A stretch of DNA of 64,000 bases, taken from assembly GCA_030141605.1 (NCBI GenBank), contig JAQGDQ010000776.1, positions 33,670-97,669 on the forward strand. The letters run 5' to 3'. The notes beneath the pieces were generated by a model. The model searched no databases. It worked only from the letters and a program-made list of their open reading frames with translations, and was not told the DNA's origin. Position numbers and translations under genes: made by a program. Below, in pieces: positions 1 through 12,825 of this stretch; positions within the stretch are counted from its first letter, which is position 1; each line of letters begins with the position of its first letter. This DNA is from Tubiluchus corallicola. Its lineage: Eukaryota; Priapulida; Priapulimorpha; Priapulimorphida; Tubiluchidae.

Positions 1-53
1 TGTAATGCAAGCATGGCCCTGTCTGCATAGTGCGTGTGTCATGCGTGACCACC

Positions 54-177
54 CACACCATATTGTCCACACCTCAGTATGCTGCCAGAAACGCATAACC
101 ATCCACAGTCCACACCATATTGTCCACACCTCAGTATGCTGCCAGAAACGCATAACCATCCACAGTCCACACCATAT
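54..177. repeat. 57-bp tandem repeat, about 2.2 copies
   Basis: Two perfect 57-bp copies (54-110 and 111-167), starting with CACACCATATTGTCC, are followed by the first 10 bases of a third. The block lies upstream of the first visible PERK exon, probably in an intron. Nothing else is recognisable in 178-508, which may also hold intron sequence. Confidence 0.95.
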
Positions 178-508
178 GACAACAACAACAGCCTAGTGAA
201 ACCTTTCGAAGACATTTTTAACATAGCCAAAACCGTGTAAAATTGCAAACACTGAGATCAATCCACTGTTCCTAAATAATGCATCACCATTCTCCATAGT
301 TTTTGCTTATTACTTCTGTACTCATGGTGGTCAGCTTACAGTGCTATACATCTTGCACCTTCTATGCAAGAGTTTCTTGAAAATGGAACCTGGAATTGTT
401 CACTTCTTATGAGTTTTGGCGGCATTGTCTATAGAAGAAAACTCACGCTGTCTTGTAACTCTGGTGTAAATGTCTAATATTTACTGTTAGTTTTGGTTTT
501 GTTTATAG

Positions 509-3500
509 TATAAGTAGTTTGCCTTGTGGCACAAAAACAACTGACATGGTAACATCAACAGCTACTTCTGAAATGAAACATTATGTTTCTGCGACAACAA
601 CATCAATAGATGATCCAACCGAAAAGCATGACAATGAACCTTATAGCTTTCATGTGATGGACAACAACACGGTGTTATCCACAGACTGTGGTAATGACGA
701 TCATAGTGACTCATTCATTAAATTTGAGGATTCTGGCTGTATGGTGAAAAACATCACATGCAACGACACTTTTCTTGTTAGTCATGGCAGAAGACATATC
801 ACTGTAAAGGATAACGACAATGGAAATAGCTGTTCCATTGTTAGTCTGGCAACCAATAAAAACTCGAGGCCTATGTGGACTCTGGATTCTACGACAAAGG
901 AGAGCAAAGTATCACCGTTCTCAGGACGAGATGACGAGATGAAACCAGAGAAGCGGAAACTTTATTTGTATATTCAGATGCAACTATGTCGCAGAGAGAG
1001 TTTAAAGGAGTGGCTGAACTTGCACACTTTCGACCGGAATTATAATGATTGCTTGTGGATATTTCGTCAGATAGTAGATGCTGTTATATATGTTCATGAG
1101 TGCGGACTCATGCACAGAGACCTTAAGGTAACTCTGATTTTCAAATTTGATTCCTAAAAATTGGTTGCAAAACTGTTTCTTTTCTATTTAGTCATGACAG
1201 TCTTTTTCTTCTTGTGTTTTTGTTTGTATCTGTATAAACTTGGTACGACAAAAATTTTTTTCAAGTGACCACTGCAATGGTTGTTATATGTACTTGTTTT
1301 CCATGTGTTTTTACCAATGTGTGTGTTATCTATTGTTTGCAGCATCTACTTTTATCTTCTTTTAAAATGGCAACATTTTTGATGTTATGAAATTTCTTTA
1401 TTTTTAAAATATGCCTGCTATTGTGTGCCTGGTGAATTTTCTGTTACATATGCCAGGTGCCCTCAGAAAATGATTTCACACTTCTAAGCTATGGTAAACA
1501 AGCATCCTCAGAGAATTTTTTCATACAAATCATCCACAAGTAAGGCCAATAGCCACATATTGTAGCTGCAGCAGAAAGGTAAATCTATGTACATGTGCAG
1601 AGAAACAGAATTCTTATGATTAATTTGTTAGTCATAGTACAGAGATCAACAACCCTTTGCCTCTGAAAGTCAGGATAGTGCCATGTTAATGGGCCAAAAA
1701 GTGCAGTAACGGCAAATTGGGTTTGCGTAAAAAAGGCAGATTACAACAAAACTACACAGAAATTGATTTTATTGCCAACTGGTTTCAAACACACTGTTCA
1801 TTGTGAAGGCATCTAAAACAAAGAAATTTGCTAGAATTTAGAAACAACATCGAAATGCAATTCAGTAGTTAGATAGCCAAAAGATATATGATAAACCATT
1901 CCATAGATAAATAGCAATCTGCCTTGCAGATTACATGTCTTGATTGGTATGAAACTATGCTACACTCCACAAACAAACAAACATGTTAGTAGTAACAGAA
2001 CAGATTGGTAATATTAGGGAGCTGCCATTTTGTTGCTGAATTCCACAAAACACAGTGCACTGTTGGTGTTGTACAAGCTGAAGTGCACTTCGGCAGTAAA
2101 GAGTGCACTTACTCATCTTTGCAGTTTAACTTAAGCCTAAAATGTTTTATCTGTTTCTAAATTCTGGTAAATTTCTTTGTTTTAGATGCCATGACAATGA
2201 ACATTGTGTTCGAAACAGGTCGGCAATAAATTCAGTTTTGGTGTAGTTACATCTATTTGCCAAATATGGATAATACATCAGAATTGCTTTATTTTAATGC
2301 AAAGTGTAGCAGGTATGAGTGTGAACAAGTAGGTTGCTGTCTATTCTTTGAAAGATTGTCAACATTAGATGTCAGAGTTGTCAAGTCTAAGAACAAGACA
2401 TTGTCCAGAAAATGAGATTAGAAAGTGCTAAGTGATTTTTAAGATGTCTTTGCTTGAATTTGTTCTTTAAGTTTCTTTTCTTTTAACATTTAAATTTATA
2501 AGTTGGATGTTTCTTATTTGATTGCTTCTAGCCATCCAACATATTCTTCTCGATGGATGGGTTAGTGAAAATCGGTGATTTTGGATTGGTGACAGCACTA
2601 GCAGAGCACCATGATAACGAACAGTATGATGGGACAAGCTTACATAAGCATACAGATAATGTAGGAACGCAGCTATATATGAGTCCAGAACTGGTACAGT
2701 TGTCTTCTTTTTATACTGGCTAACTACCCGAGAAGTAAGCTTGTCATTTCCTTGCTAAATGATCAATCGATATATTTGCTAACTAACTGGCGATAGTTTC
2801 AGTATGTTGCTAGCCAAATTTTGGATAACTTGTTCTGCTAGCTCAACTTTTTTATCTGGATCAAGTTATTCAGTTTATTTATTATGTTATCTGGCTGCAA
2901 TTCATGTATGTTAGTGGAATGTTGTCTGTACTGAAACATAGTTTGTTTTTTACACGAGCATCTTCTCTCTGAATCTAAACTGACATATATCAAAAAATAT
3001 TTAAACAATAATACTGTCAAGGATTTGTCCTTCATTTCAAATGTAACTTTTTTACATTTGAAATAAGGCCTGTGTATTACATACCTTGTGCAATAGATTG
3101 CACAGTGAGACAAATCCTGTCAATACCTGTAGCAATATAAACCTAATTCATCTAGTTGCACAGACACACTCAAAACCTTACTGCAGACTGCCTTCCCTGT
3201 ACACTGCCTTGTGCATTTTTAGACTAAAGTTAGAGAAATTAAATCAGCTAAAACTGGTTTACCTTGAGCAATTTAAGAGAAACCAGGGAGGTGCGAAAAA
3301 TGATTTCATTTTAGCACTACAATATCATGCTAGATTGTAAATGGAATTCAAGTTTATGAACTAGTTGACAATGTTTCTGACGTAGTCAGAAACCGAAGAT
3401 TTTGCAAGCAATAGTTACAGAATTGGACCTTGTAAAGATGCAAGCTTTTTGTTTGAAAATTATGATTTAGATTTTATTGAATTCGCATTGTTGCTGTAAC

Positions 3501-6437
3501 TTTTCAACCCATATACCGTGGTGTAACATTTGGTTTGTCTCATGGATACCTTTTGTGTGATGTACTACAAGCAAAGTTCGTTCGACACTGGAAGCATATT
3601 TGTCACCTCTACCCCGTTTTGTCCTAGTGGGGTAACAGTTTAACCAATCTCATTGTTACTTATACTATTCAATTTGCCTCATTGAGACATTTCAATAGAT
3701 ATACTGCAAGGTGCTATTACTTGATACTCAATGCTCTTCTGTTGCCGACCCCCATTTTTCGGTTTTTGCCCCCTAGCGGAAAATATTCCTACACGCGCAT
3801 GTCCCATATTTTGTGATGCGCAAGTGTTTGACCCTTGGGTGGAAAATCTTACAAATGTTCCAGGGACTAAAAGTCTGCCTCACAGTGATGGACCAAGCCA
3901 AGAGATTTATGTATTGAGATAGTTGCAGGGTGGGGGTGGGGGTTTGCAGCAAAGGGCCTAGAGGATTTGAAAATATGAACGTCTAAAATGTGAATTTTAT
4001 TAGAATTTTCATCACTTACATGTATTCCCATTGGTAATACAGCTGCAATCTTCAAACATTATTTTAGTCATTGTTACACTCATAGTATTAATTAGTAGTC
4101 TATGTACACACCATGACACATGGAATTAAGTGATTTAAACTGTGATGCTTTGCAAGATAATTTTGTCTTATGTTAGGTACTGTTCCAGAAAATTTCTTAG
4201 AACTATACTAAAAAAGGACTCATTGATTTGTTGTTTGGCTCACTGTTTATATCACTCTAACAGGACGCAACTTTCCCTGGAGAAGTTCCCTGTGTGAGCT
4301 TATATAAACGTATCCTGGAAAAGTGCGTGCATCTCCAGCGTAATATCTACAGATGGTACGCTTGTACAAAATGCTATAGCAAAATCTTAATTACCAGTTT
4401 AAAACTTGAACCCATGAGTCAGTTCAGAACACACACCAAGACCTTTGATTACCAATTCAATGACCATTGACCACATCTAAGAGGTGTAATGTAATGGCCA
4501 TTTGATTTGTAATTAAACATTTCCTGGTAAAAGCTTATGCTTGAGGACCTTTTTCATTTTCTTGCTTACTGTCAAGTTCAGCTTTAAAACTTTTTCATTG
4601 TGGGTTAATTTTGTGATGAATGAAAAATTAACATATTGCAATTAATCCATTATATAGGTTTGTGGTCAAGTATATTCACACAAAGTTGATATTTTTTCTT
4701 TGGGCCTCATATTTTTTGAGATGATGAATTCGTTCACTACACAGATGGAGCGAATACGGGTAATTTTTCTGCTATGATGAAATTGGTAACTTAAATAAAG
4801 TTTAATATTGTTTTTTCCACCATTCGTTTTTGCTAGATTATGGCATTGCAGTTGATGCTTTCCTACAAATTGCTGCTTATGTAACGTATTTTATTATTTA
4901 TTATTATTGTTTATTATTTTATATTAATTATATTAACATTAATTATATTTATATTATTTTATATTATTTTTTATATTTCAGGTTCTTTTGAATGCTAAAA
5001 AACAAGTTTTTCCTGAGAAATTTGAAACCGAACATCCTGCTGAGGTAATTAAAGTATTTTGAATTAATTTCATTTACAAGATAGACCCAGCAGAGGTTTT
5101 CTTGGAGGGCAGTTTTGATTGTTGATAAGTGTTGAGAGCTTCCCTAGATGAGTTAATTTGCCAGCATGTCTAAGTGCTACTTTCTGATATTTAGTTTTAT
5201 AGTTTTAAAGCAGTTAGCCTGAAATGAACACAAAGATGAAAAAATGTTGCTTATTGCACTAATATATGATGACAAAATATGTTATATGTCACATTATGTG
5301 TTAGTAGACAATGCCTAGATTTTATCTGGATATAAATAAAATTTTAGTTCATTTAGTCTAGCATTTTACATGTAACATTTTACATAACTAACTACTGTGT
5401 AGATAAATGGGAAAAACAGATATACGTTCTGTACCACATCATAGCTGTTTTCCAGGGGAAGTTCCCTGTGTGAGCTTATATAAACGTATCCCCTTCAAAA
5501 GTGCATGCATCTCCATCATAATATCTAATCTGATGGTACACTTGTTCCAACAATGCCAGATGTTTCGATATTGGGGATTTCGTGTTTGCAAACGTTTTTG
5601 CCAGAACAAAACCTGAAAATTAAGGAGTTTTGCTCCAGCGTTATTTTCTGGTTAATTGACTTCATCAGCCAGATCCATATCATCATGTGTCTGTACATTG
5701 AACTTGTCTTTTGGAGGGATGTGTTTAAGGGTCCAACATGCTGCTTGCCCAAAAAAAGAGAAAGAAATACAAGCAAATAACGGCAGTGTAAAAATGAGTT
5801 ACTGGAAATATTGTAAATAGCCTGCATTTTAACCTGTAAATACTAAAATTTTAACTGTATGTATTTAACTATTAACCCACTAAATAGAAACTAGAGGTCG
5901 ATCTCATTTCAGCACTGTAGCATTTCGCATATACAGATACTGTATATCTGAACTTATGTCAAAAGATTTGTCTTCAAAGTGGCTACACCTAATGGTCGTT
6001 GTGGTAGTTTAAATTTACAAGTTTTATACAGTGCTACTGCTGATGCAAGCTCTGTGTACAATAAAACAGCATGTAGGTGATCTTTTATTTATGAAGAGCC
6101 TTAACTACCTGTAGTTTGATTAATAACATGTTGCTATTTTCAGTGTGCATTTGTTAAGAAATTGCTCAGTGAATCGCCTGACCAACGTCCAAGTGCACAA
6201 CAGTTGCGAAATGATCCTCTGCTACTAATTACTGCCGATGTAAATAAGCTGACCAGACATCAATCTGAAGGGTCTTGGTTATTACATTCATCATCTAATG
6301 TACCAGAATCACAGCAACTACTGTCTTGGCTAGACTTGTCATTTAAACGTCCTAAGCAACCTTCCAACTGTACTTTTTCCCAGTCTTCTGATCCAGTGGA
6401 GTTAGAATTGAGGCCGCTCAATAAAATTTTTTCTTGA
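509..6437 (+). CDS. EIF2AK3: PERK-type eIF2-alpha kinase, 3' five exons (5' part outside window)
   Basis: PERK is an ER-membrane kinase that phosphorylates eIF2-alpha during the unfolded protein response. Exons: 509-1127, 2532-2693, 4658-4759, 4982-5044, 6144-6437; all junctions are GT-AG and the codon phases agree, giving about 412 residues. Exon 1 starts with a low-complexity acidic/Ser-Thr stretch of about 150 residues (the kinase insert of this family), then [18 protein letters not shown], which is closer to PERK than to HRI or GCN2. Catalytic motifs follow in order: HRDLK at the end of exon 1, PSNIFF and DFG in exon 2, GTQLYMSPE (activation-loop Thr kept), [11 protein letters not shown] in exon 3, and the C-lobe arginine motif SPDQRPSA in exon 5. 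The luminal sensor, membrane segment and N-lobe must lie upstream of base 1. Candidate poly(A) signals are at 6831-6836 and 6903-6908. No disabling change is seen. Confidence 0.9.
1749..2250. mobile_element. Foldback/MITE-like element in PERK intron
   Basis: Bases 1749-1847 and 2153-2250 are inverted copies of each other (about 98 bp, roughly 85-90% identical by eye), around a core of about 300 bp with no open frame. The arms share blocks such as AAATTTCTTTGTTTTAGATGCC and GGCAATAAA in opposite orientation. This is the layout of a non-autonomous TIR transposon. The exact ends and target duplication could not be fixed, and no family name can be given. Confidence 0.75.
3034..3064. repeat. Perfect 13-bp inverted repeat, 5-nt loop
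   Basis: ATTTCAAATGTAA at 3034-3046 pairs perfectly with TTACATTTGAAAT at 3052-3064. It lies inside a PERK intron. It is AT-rich and could be chance or a palindromic transposon end. Confidence 0.6.
4270..4375 (+). repeat. Dispersed repeat, copy 1 (PERK intron 2694-4657)
   Basis: About 105 bp closely similar to 5447-5556. The shared core is GAAGTTCCCTGTGTGAGCTT followed by ATATAAACGTATCC, then GCATCTCCA and GGTACRCTTGT. Both copies are in the same orientation in different introns of one gene. Confidence 0.8.
5447..5556 (+). repeat. Dispersed repeat, copy 2 (PERK intron 5045-6143)
   Basis: Partner of 4270-4375, same orientation, about 80% identical by eye with a small indel. Each copy contains a TATATAA motif, but nothing else suggests a promoter. 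Confidence 0.8.
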
Positions 6438-8148
6438 CTGAAGAGATGGTGTCTATAATGTACAGCATGTATATTTTTATGTGATGATTCTGCATAAAAA
6501 CCTGTCTTTCATAAGAGTGTCCAAAACACTTGATACAAGCAAATAGTTTGCTACTAGCAAATGTATAATCTGAGAAACCTAGATAAGCATTTTTGTCAGG
6601 TGTATTGTGCAATTGAAAAATTCAATATCATATTCGGGTTTTTACTTTTAACATTGTGCATCGTTCTTAATTTACTGGCGCTAGGGTTGATCATACTTCT
6701 TTGTTTGTCATCTTAATTATTTTTCATTTTGTGCTTAGTGATAATGGCAATACAATTTTATGTTGTAATATTTAGTAGCTGAAATTGTAACTCGTTCAAA
6801 GCTTAGGAATCACCAGTACTGGCTAATGTAAATAAATAGACTAGAAGTCACTAGATTATGATCCTCGCTTGTAGCTTATAAACTATGTTTCCTGATACGT
6901 GTAATAAAGAGTAGTGAAATTAAAAATATTGCATATGTTCTAGTTTATCTTTTTTTTGTTTCGTATGGATGGAGCCAAATTGCTAAGCACACCATTTTGT
7001 TTAAGTAAACAAAAATAATGCTTTTGTTTCTATTTGTAATAAGTTATGCAATAAAAGTAATTGTCATTCATTTTATATCTCTTTATATTATATCAATACT
7101 TAGTGTTAACACTGCAATAATAAACTAGTAAATGAATTTGAATTTTTTGGCAGCCAGCTTACACACAGATAATTTATTGTACAATATTTGTGATTTAGGT
7201 ACTAACAATTCAGTCGTCGTAAAAACATTGTACTTTTGATGCTTGTTTGAATTATTTTTTAATAAAGAATTGGAGTAAATCGACGATTGTATGAATTTAG
7301 ACAAGCACAAGTAAGCTTAAAGCAACAAAAAGAACACTGTTAGTAGCTAACAATCATTACATATAAAGATCTATAGTAAGTACAGCACAAACGTTAATTT
7401 ACAATGCCATTAGAGTGCCCTGAGGCAAATTGTTTTTTTAAATTTTAAAAGACAAACAGATATTAATAAATAATGTCGCAGGCAAGCAGTAAGCAGATTA
7501 TTTTGACAGATTTTTTAAGACTGAAACTGACTAGTCCTACTGCTGGGATGATCGGGAAAGCAACATATATAGTAAGATCAGCATAGATTCAAAGTGCCAT
7601 GAATAGAGTTAAGGTTCATTATTACATATGTTTGTTGTTGTTAGTTGTAATGGCACGTGAAGGGTGTATAGCGGGATGCATAAACGAAGTGTGGACGAGC
7701 ATCAGTGGGGTAAATACGAATGGAGTTTATTGAAGTTTACATAACATCTCAGTTTATAAATTCAACGATAACGCAGCATATGTGAATTCACATAAGTGAG
7801 TAATAAGCCTTAGCATACAAGTTACGTATCTATAATATCTAAACTAGGTGGATATGAGATAAAACTCAGAACAGTAGGTTGCTTGCTGACATGCTTTTTA
7901 CTAACTAGATGACGTCATCGTCATGTGACAGTAAACTGACGATACTACTTTTCCTCCCACCCTTGATGAAAACTTTTCCATCACTCTATGAAATGAACTG
8001 TTCATCTTACCCAGATTCTAAATGCACAATGTTTCATAAGGATTTTGCAAACAATCTTAACTGCTTCAATCTTCAAACAAGCATTTACTTAAATATGTAC
8101 TTTCTGGAAGATATTTAGCCACATGCATTCACCAAAAGTGCTAAGAAA
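6438..8148. other. PERK 3' UTR and AT-rich intergenic DNA
   Basis: After the PERK stop there are AATAAA signals at 6831 and 6903, consistent with the transcript ending near 6.9 kb. The rest is AT-rich with no convincing open frame, RNA gene or repeat up to the 5' LTR of the Gypsy element. Confidence 0.5.
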
Positions 8149-8225
8149 TGTATGTATTTATCCATTTATGATATCTGGTGAATAAATTATGTTTATCAGC
8201 AATGGCTGCTTGTGCGTAGTTCACA
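8149..8225 (+). repeat. 5' LTR (77 bp)
   Basis: Starts TGTATGTATTTATCC and ends GTGCGTAGTTCACA. Matches 12744-12821 with a few substitutions and a one-base indel. Contains AATAAA (GGTGAATAAATT). The following bases show no obvious tRNA primer-binding site. Confidence 0.85.
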
Positions 8226-8289
8226 ATAAAATGTAGCGACTCTTGATGGGATAGTAATCGCTGTGTGAAGATTTTTAGTGAAAATTTAG

Positions 8290-9522
8290 ATGGCGAATGC
8301 ACAGATAATTGGGTCCGTCAGCGAGTTTAATTCCAGTACGGAAGATCGGTGTAATTACCAGTAACGGTTAGAAGCGTGGATGAGAGTGAATAATATTAAT
8401 GACCAACAGAAGGTAGATGTTTTCTTGTCATTAATTGGTCCGGAAGCGTTTAGCTTAGTGTCCTCTCTTGTAACGCCAGAACGGTGAATAAAAAACCTTA
8501 TGTGGAACTGACAAATAAATTATCGGATTATTATAAACCACGCCGTAATAAGATAGCCGAGAGACTAACTAGGTGAATCCATTGCGGAATATATTGTAGA
8601 GCTACAGAAATGCAGTAAATATTGCGAATTTTCAGCTCAAGAGCTGTCTGACAACTTGCGTGACACTTTTGTGTGTGGGCTTCGTACTGGATTCATACAA
8701 AAGAAATTATTGGAAAGCTCTGATTTAACGTGGAACACAGCTCGGGAGATAGCATTAAATATGGAGGCAGCTACACGAGATACAAGTACACTTTCTGGCA
8801 GCGGATATGGTTCATCCGAGGTAAACTACACTGGAAGAGGTAAAAATTTGAGAAAGAAATTGGTAAAACCTAGTTACCCGATGACTGTAAATAAACCGCA
8901 TGTTTCAAGTAAATGTGGTCGGTGTTTGGGTGCGCATGAGGCATGGAGATGTCAGTTTAGGAACGCCAAATGTTATAAATGTTCAAAAATTGGTCATATC
9001 GCAAAGGGATGTAGAAGTGGACGTGGACTACCGGGAAATACCAATAGTGTTAATCCAGACAGTGATTGTGCTGACGTGGTTCAAATTAGTTCCTTGTATA
9101 ATCTTGGTACAGCAAAAAGTGCTACTACAAATGAGTACCAAGTGAGTGTCATTGTGAACAGGAAGCGAGTTTTGTTTACAGTAGATACTGGAGCTATGGT
9201 ATCAGTTGTATCAGAAACTGAGTATCAGGAAAAATGTTCTATTCTGCCTTTGCAACACACTGATTTAAAACTTCGTAGTTACTGTGGTAATGAAGTACCG
9301 GTGTTAGGTCAAATACATGTTAGCGTGTGCTATGCAGGTCAGCAAGTGACCCTTCCACTTGTGGTTCAAGGTGATCGTGTTCCGTTATTGGGACGAAACT
9401 GGTTGAAGCATCTTAAGCTAAATTGGTCTGAAATTTTCAACGTATATAAGCCTACATGTGGTGCCACAGCTGATAGTGTGATGGAAGTCACACTGACACA
9501 AGTCAGTTTTTCAGTCATGTAG
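8290..9522 (+). pseudogene. Gag and protease of the Gypsy element, broken
   Basis: Gag packages the RNA; the protease cuts the polyprotein. The ATG at 8290 opens a Gag frame, but a TAA at 8362-8364 and at least two frame changes (around 8485 and 8575) break the capsid part. From about 8590 to 9522 the frame is clean. It carries two zinc knuckles, the first of form CX2CX3HX4C (near 8915-8955) and the second CYKCSKIGHIAKGC (CX2CX4HX4C), then the protease active-site motif VDTGA (near 9183) and the LLGRNWL motif near its end. Gag and protease share one frame here. The breaks are substitutions and small indels, as expected of an old copy. Confidence 0.85.
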
Positions 9523-12250
9523 TAAACCGATTGAAAGCTACAAAGCACACATTGAGCTTAAACAAGGTGCAAGACCTATATTTTGGAGATAGCGACCAGT
9601 ACCCTATGCTCTTAAGGATGCTGTGGATGAGGAGTTAACCCGGTTAGAAAACAATGGTATTATAAAGAAAGTGGAAAATAGAAATGGGCTGCTCCAATAG
9701 TGGTTGTCCCCAAAAAGAAAACTGGGAAGGTCAGGATTTGTGGTGATTATAAGGTCACAGTAAATCAAGTAGTGGAAGACGAACCGCATGATTTTCCGAC
9801 AACAGCTGATATGTTTGCGACCCTATCAGGTGGTAAAATTTTTACCAAGTTGGATTTAACAAATGCATATCAACAGCTAGAACTAGACGAAGAGTCTAAA
9901 GAATTACTGACTGTGAACACTCATCGAGGCCTTTACCAGTATCAACATCTTGCTTTTGGTGTGGAAACTGCGCCAGCAATTTTCCAGAAAATGATGGATA
10001 AAATTTTGTGTGGTGTTGAGCATACATGTTGTAAAATAGATGATATTTTAATTAGTGCACGTGATGATAATGTGCTTACTAGATTAGCTAACCATAATAT
10101 ACATCTAGGCAGAGATAAATGTTATGTAGGTGTTCAAAGTGTTGAATTTTTAGGTCATATGATTGAGCCAGCTGGAGTTAGACCTACCGAAGAAAAGGTA
10201 GAAGCCATTCTTAAAGCTAAAACTCCCAGAAATGTTTCTGAGCTTAGATCATTCTTAGGTATTGTAAATTACTACTCACATTTCTTGCCTGATTTATAAA
10301 CTACCTTTGCTTCTTTGTACCAGTTGTTGCAAAAAGGTGTTCCACGGAAATGGTCATCAGAGTGTGACAGTGCACAATGTAAAGTTAAACAGTGCTTAAC
10401 TAGTGATTCATTGTTAGTGCACTATGATTTAAAGAAGCCACTCACCTTGGCATGTGATGCTTCACCATTTGGTGTTGGTTGTGTCATATAGCACATCATG
10501 GAAAATGGCGAAGAACGTCCGATTGCTTATGCGTCTAGAACTTTGACAGCTGCAGAGAAGGGTTACAGTCAGATTGAAAAGGAGGCACTTGACATAGTGT
10601 ATGGTGTTCAAAAGTTTCACAAATATTTGTATGGGCAGCATTTTACATTGCATACCGATCATAAGCCTTTGACTGCCATCTTTGGGCCAAAAACAGCTGT
10701 GCCTACTCTTGCTACGTTAAGACTACAGCGTTGGTCTTTAATTCTTATGGGCTATGAATATGACATCCGTTACAGGAAGTCAAGTGACCATGAAAATGCT
10801 GATACATTGTCTAGGTTTCCATTATCTGGTTGTACTTTAGCAACTGAGTTGGATGTTAATTATTTTTCTTATGTAAATGATTTGCCAGTTACAGCAAAGA
10901 GTATCAGTGAAGAATCTCGTAAAGATCCTATTTTGTCTAGAGTATGGTATCATGTCATGAACGGTTGGCCTGCTCAGGTAGATCAAAATAGTCCTTTAAT
11001 GCCTTATTTTCTTAGATGCCATGAGTTGTCTAATGACAATGGTTGTCTTCTTTGGGGGCTACGTGTCATTATACCACCCCGTTTCCAGTCTCAACTACTT
11101 GACGAATTGCACCGTGAGCATTTTGAAATGGTGCATATGAAAGCTTTAGCTCGTTCTTATTTTTGTTATCCTGGCTTAGATGCTGATATCGAAAATTTAG
11201 TAAAAGGCTGTAGTGTATGCCTTAGTGTTAGAAATAATCCAGTGCGTGCACCAGTAATTCCTTGGAAATTTCCGTCTAAAGTGTGGGAGAGAGTGCACAT
11301 TGATTTCTTTGAGATTGATGGGAAGCATTTCCTTATCTTGGTTGATGCCTATTCTAAATGGTTAGAGATACAGTATATGCCATCTACAACTTCTACAAGA
11401 ACAATCGAAGTACTTGGTACTTGGTTTGCTTCTTTTGGGCTACCTGTTGAGTTAGTATCTGACAATGGGCCTCAACTGGTATCTGAACAGTTTGAGAACT
11501 TCTTGAGATCAAATGGTGTAAAACATGGTGCTGCTGAGTGTAATGTTCAAACTGCAAAATTAGCTTTAACTAAATACATGATGGAAGCTAAGAATATACC
11601 TTACATGACTATTTGTAAAATGCTGAATAACTTTTTACTTACTTATAGGAATACTCCACATAGTACAACTGGACGTAGTCCAGCAGAACTTATGTTGCAG
11701 AGAATGCCTAGAATTAGATTTAGTATGTTAAAACCAGGTTTAAGAGAGGAAGTGGTTAGTAAGCAGGAGAAAACAGTTGATCATGATAAAACTGTTTGTG
11801 AATTCTCTGTAGGTGAGACAGTTAGGGTGAGGAATCACCGTGGAGGTGTGCTTAAGTGGGACATTGGCAAAGTTGTAAAGAGAATTGGTGTTGTTAGGTA
11901 CAGAGTTAAGATTGGTTATCAGGTTAAGCATGTACATGTAAATCATATGCTGAAAAGTGGAGAATTTGTTAATGATGATGATTGTGTAAAATTGGATGGG
12001 TCTACAGATGATGTGATCAGAATTCCAGTTAGTCAGCCTGTGGCTGAATCTGAAACATTGCCTGTAAAAGATTCAAGTTCCATTGCTGAATCAGTTAAAA
12101 ATTATGATGGTGATTTACCGACTGTAGACAAACCTTCAATTTTTGAAAAAAAATCATCCAGTAACTGTATTGCTTAAACCACCCATAGAACCTGTTAGTC
12201 GATCCAGTAGAATCTGGAAGGCTCCTGATAGCTTGATTGAGTCTGTGTGA
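9523..12250 (+). pseudogene. Pol (RT, RNase H, integrase) of the Gypsy element, broken
   Basis: RT copies RNA to DNA, RNase H removes the RNA strand, integrase inserts the product. RT (about 9640-10299) has FTKLDLTNAYQQL and a catalytic box reading KIDD where Y/F-x-DD is expected; residues are missing after this box. Stops lie at 9590-9592, 10297-10299 and 10489-10491, with a frame change near 9687. RNase H follows (10498-10830; TDHKPL, KSSDHENADTLSR). Integrase (from about 11050) has the HHCC finger and two aspartates (HIDFF, VSDNGPQ), but the segment before the catalytic Glu is shortened. A frame change in an A-run near 12145 separates the normal end (RIWKAPDSLIE, stop 12248-12250). Confidence 0.85.
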
Positions 12251-12743
12251 TTTGTTTGCAAATTGGTACCTTAATTGAAATAATCTAGTACTGATTTTGA
12301 ATTTCTGTATTACTGCACATACAAATTGGTGTTTGTATTTTCACTGGCTAATTGTCATTATAGCTTATAATAGTTATTCTGATTGAAGATTTCTTTTGGT
12401 ATACTATACCTAATTAGAGTTATATTACACGTACTTAGGTCTACTTGTTGCTTACGTATTTTAGTTGTCGCAATTCATTATAGTTATGTTCAATTATTTT
12501 GATAATTCAGTACATGTTACTCTGGCTGTTTGATGGGTTTCCCCAAATTACTTAACTGCGTAAATTTAAATGGTTTGAGAGAGAATCAAACAAGTTAAAT
12601 AATACCTAATTCTGTGTAAGTTCACAGTGGTGTATTCATTATGCATTGAAGTTGCATTGCACATTTCAAAAACCATCTTTTGTTGATTTTTCCTAAATGT
12701 GTTAAGTTTATTTTGAAGCTAGTTTATATCTAGAGGGGAGGAT

Positions 12744-12821
12744 TGTTATGTATTTATCCATTTGTGATGTCTGGTGAATAAATTATGTTTATCAGCAATG
12801 GCTGCTTGTGCGTAGTTCACA
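12744..12821 (+). repeat. 3' LTR (78 bp)
   Basis: Starts TGTTATGTATTTATCC right after the polypurine tract and ends GTAGTTCACA. Differs from the 5' LTR at only a few positions, so the insertion is not extremely old even though its coding part is broken. Confidence 0.85.
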
Positions 12822-12825
12822 ATAG

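Larger units (their letters stand above)
8149..12821 (+). mobile_element. Gypsy LTR retrotransposon, Mag-like, full length but inactivated
   Basis: A 4.67-kb element bounded by two direct repeats of 77-78 bp. It contains Gag with two zinc knuckles, a retroviral-type aspartic protease, reverse transcriptase, RNase H and integrase in the Gypsy order. The purine tract AGAGGGGAGGA lies at 12732-12742, just before the 3' LTR, as a polypurine tract should. Very short LTRs and a total length of about 4.6 kb are known for the Mag lineage (Bombyx mag), and the dense RT text also fits that group. Stops and frame changes are scattered through gag and pol, so this copy cannot make its proteins. No clear target-site duplication was found; a TATG microsatellite directly abuts the 3' LTR. 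Confidence 0.88.
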
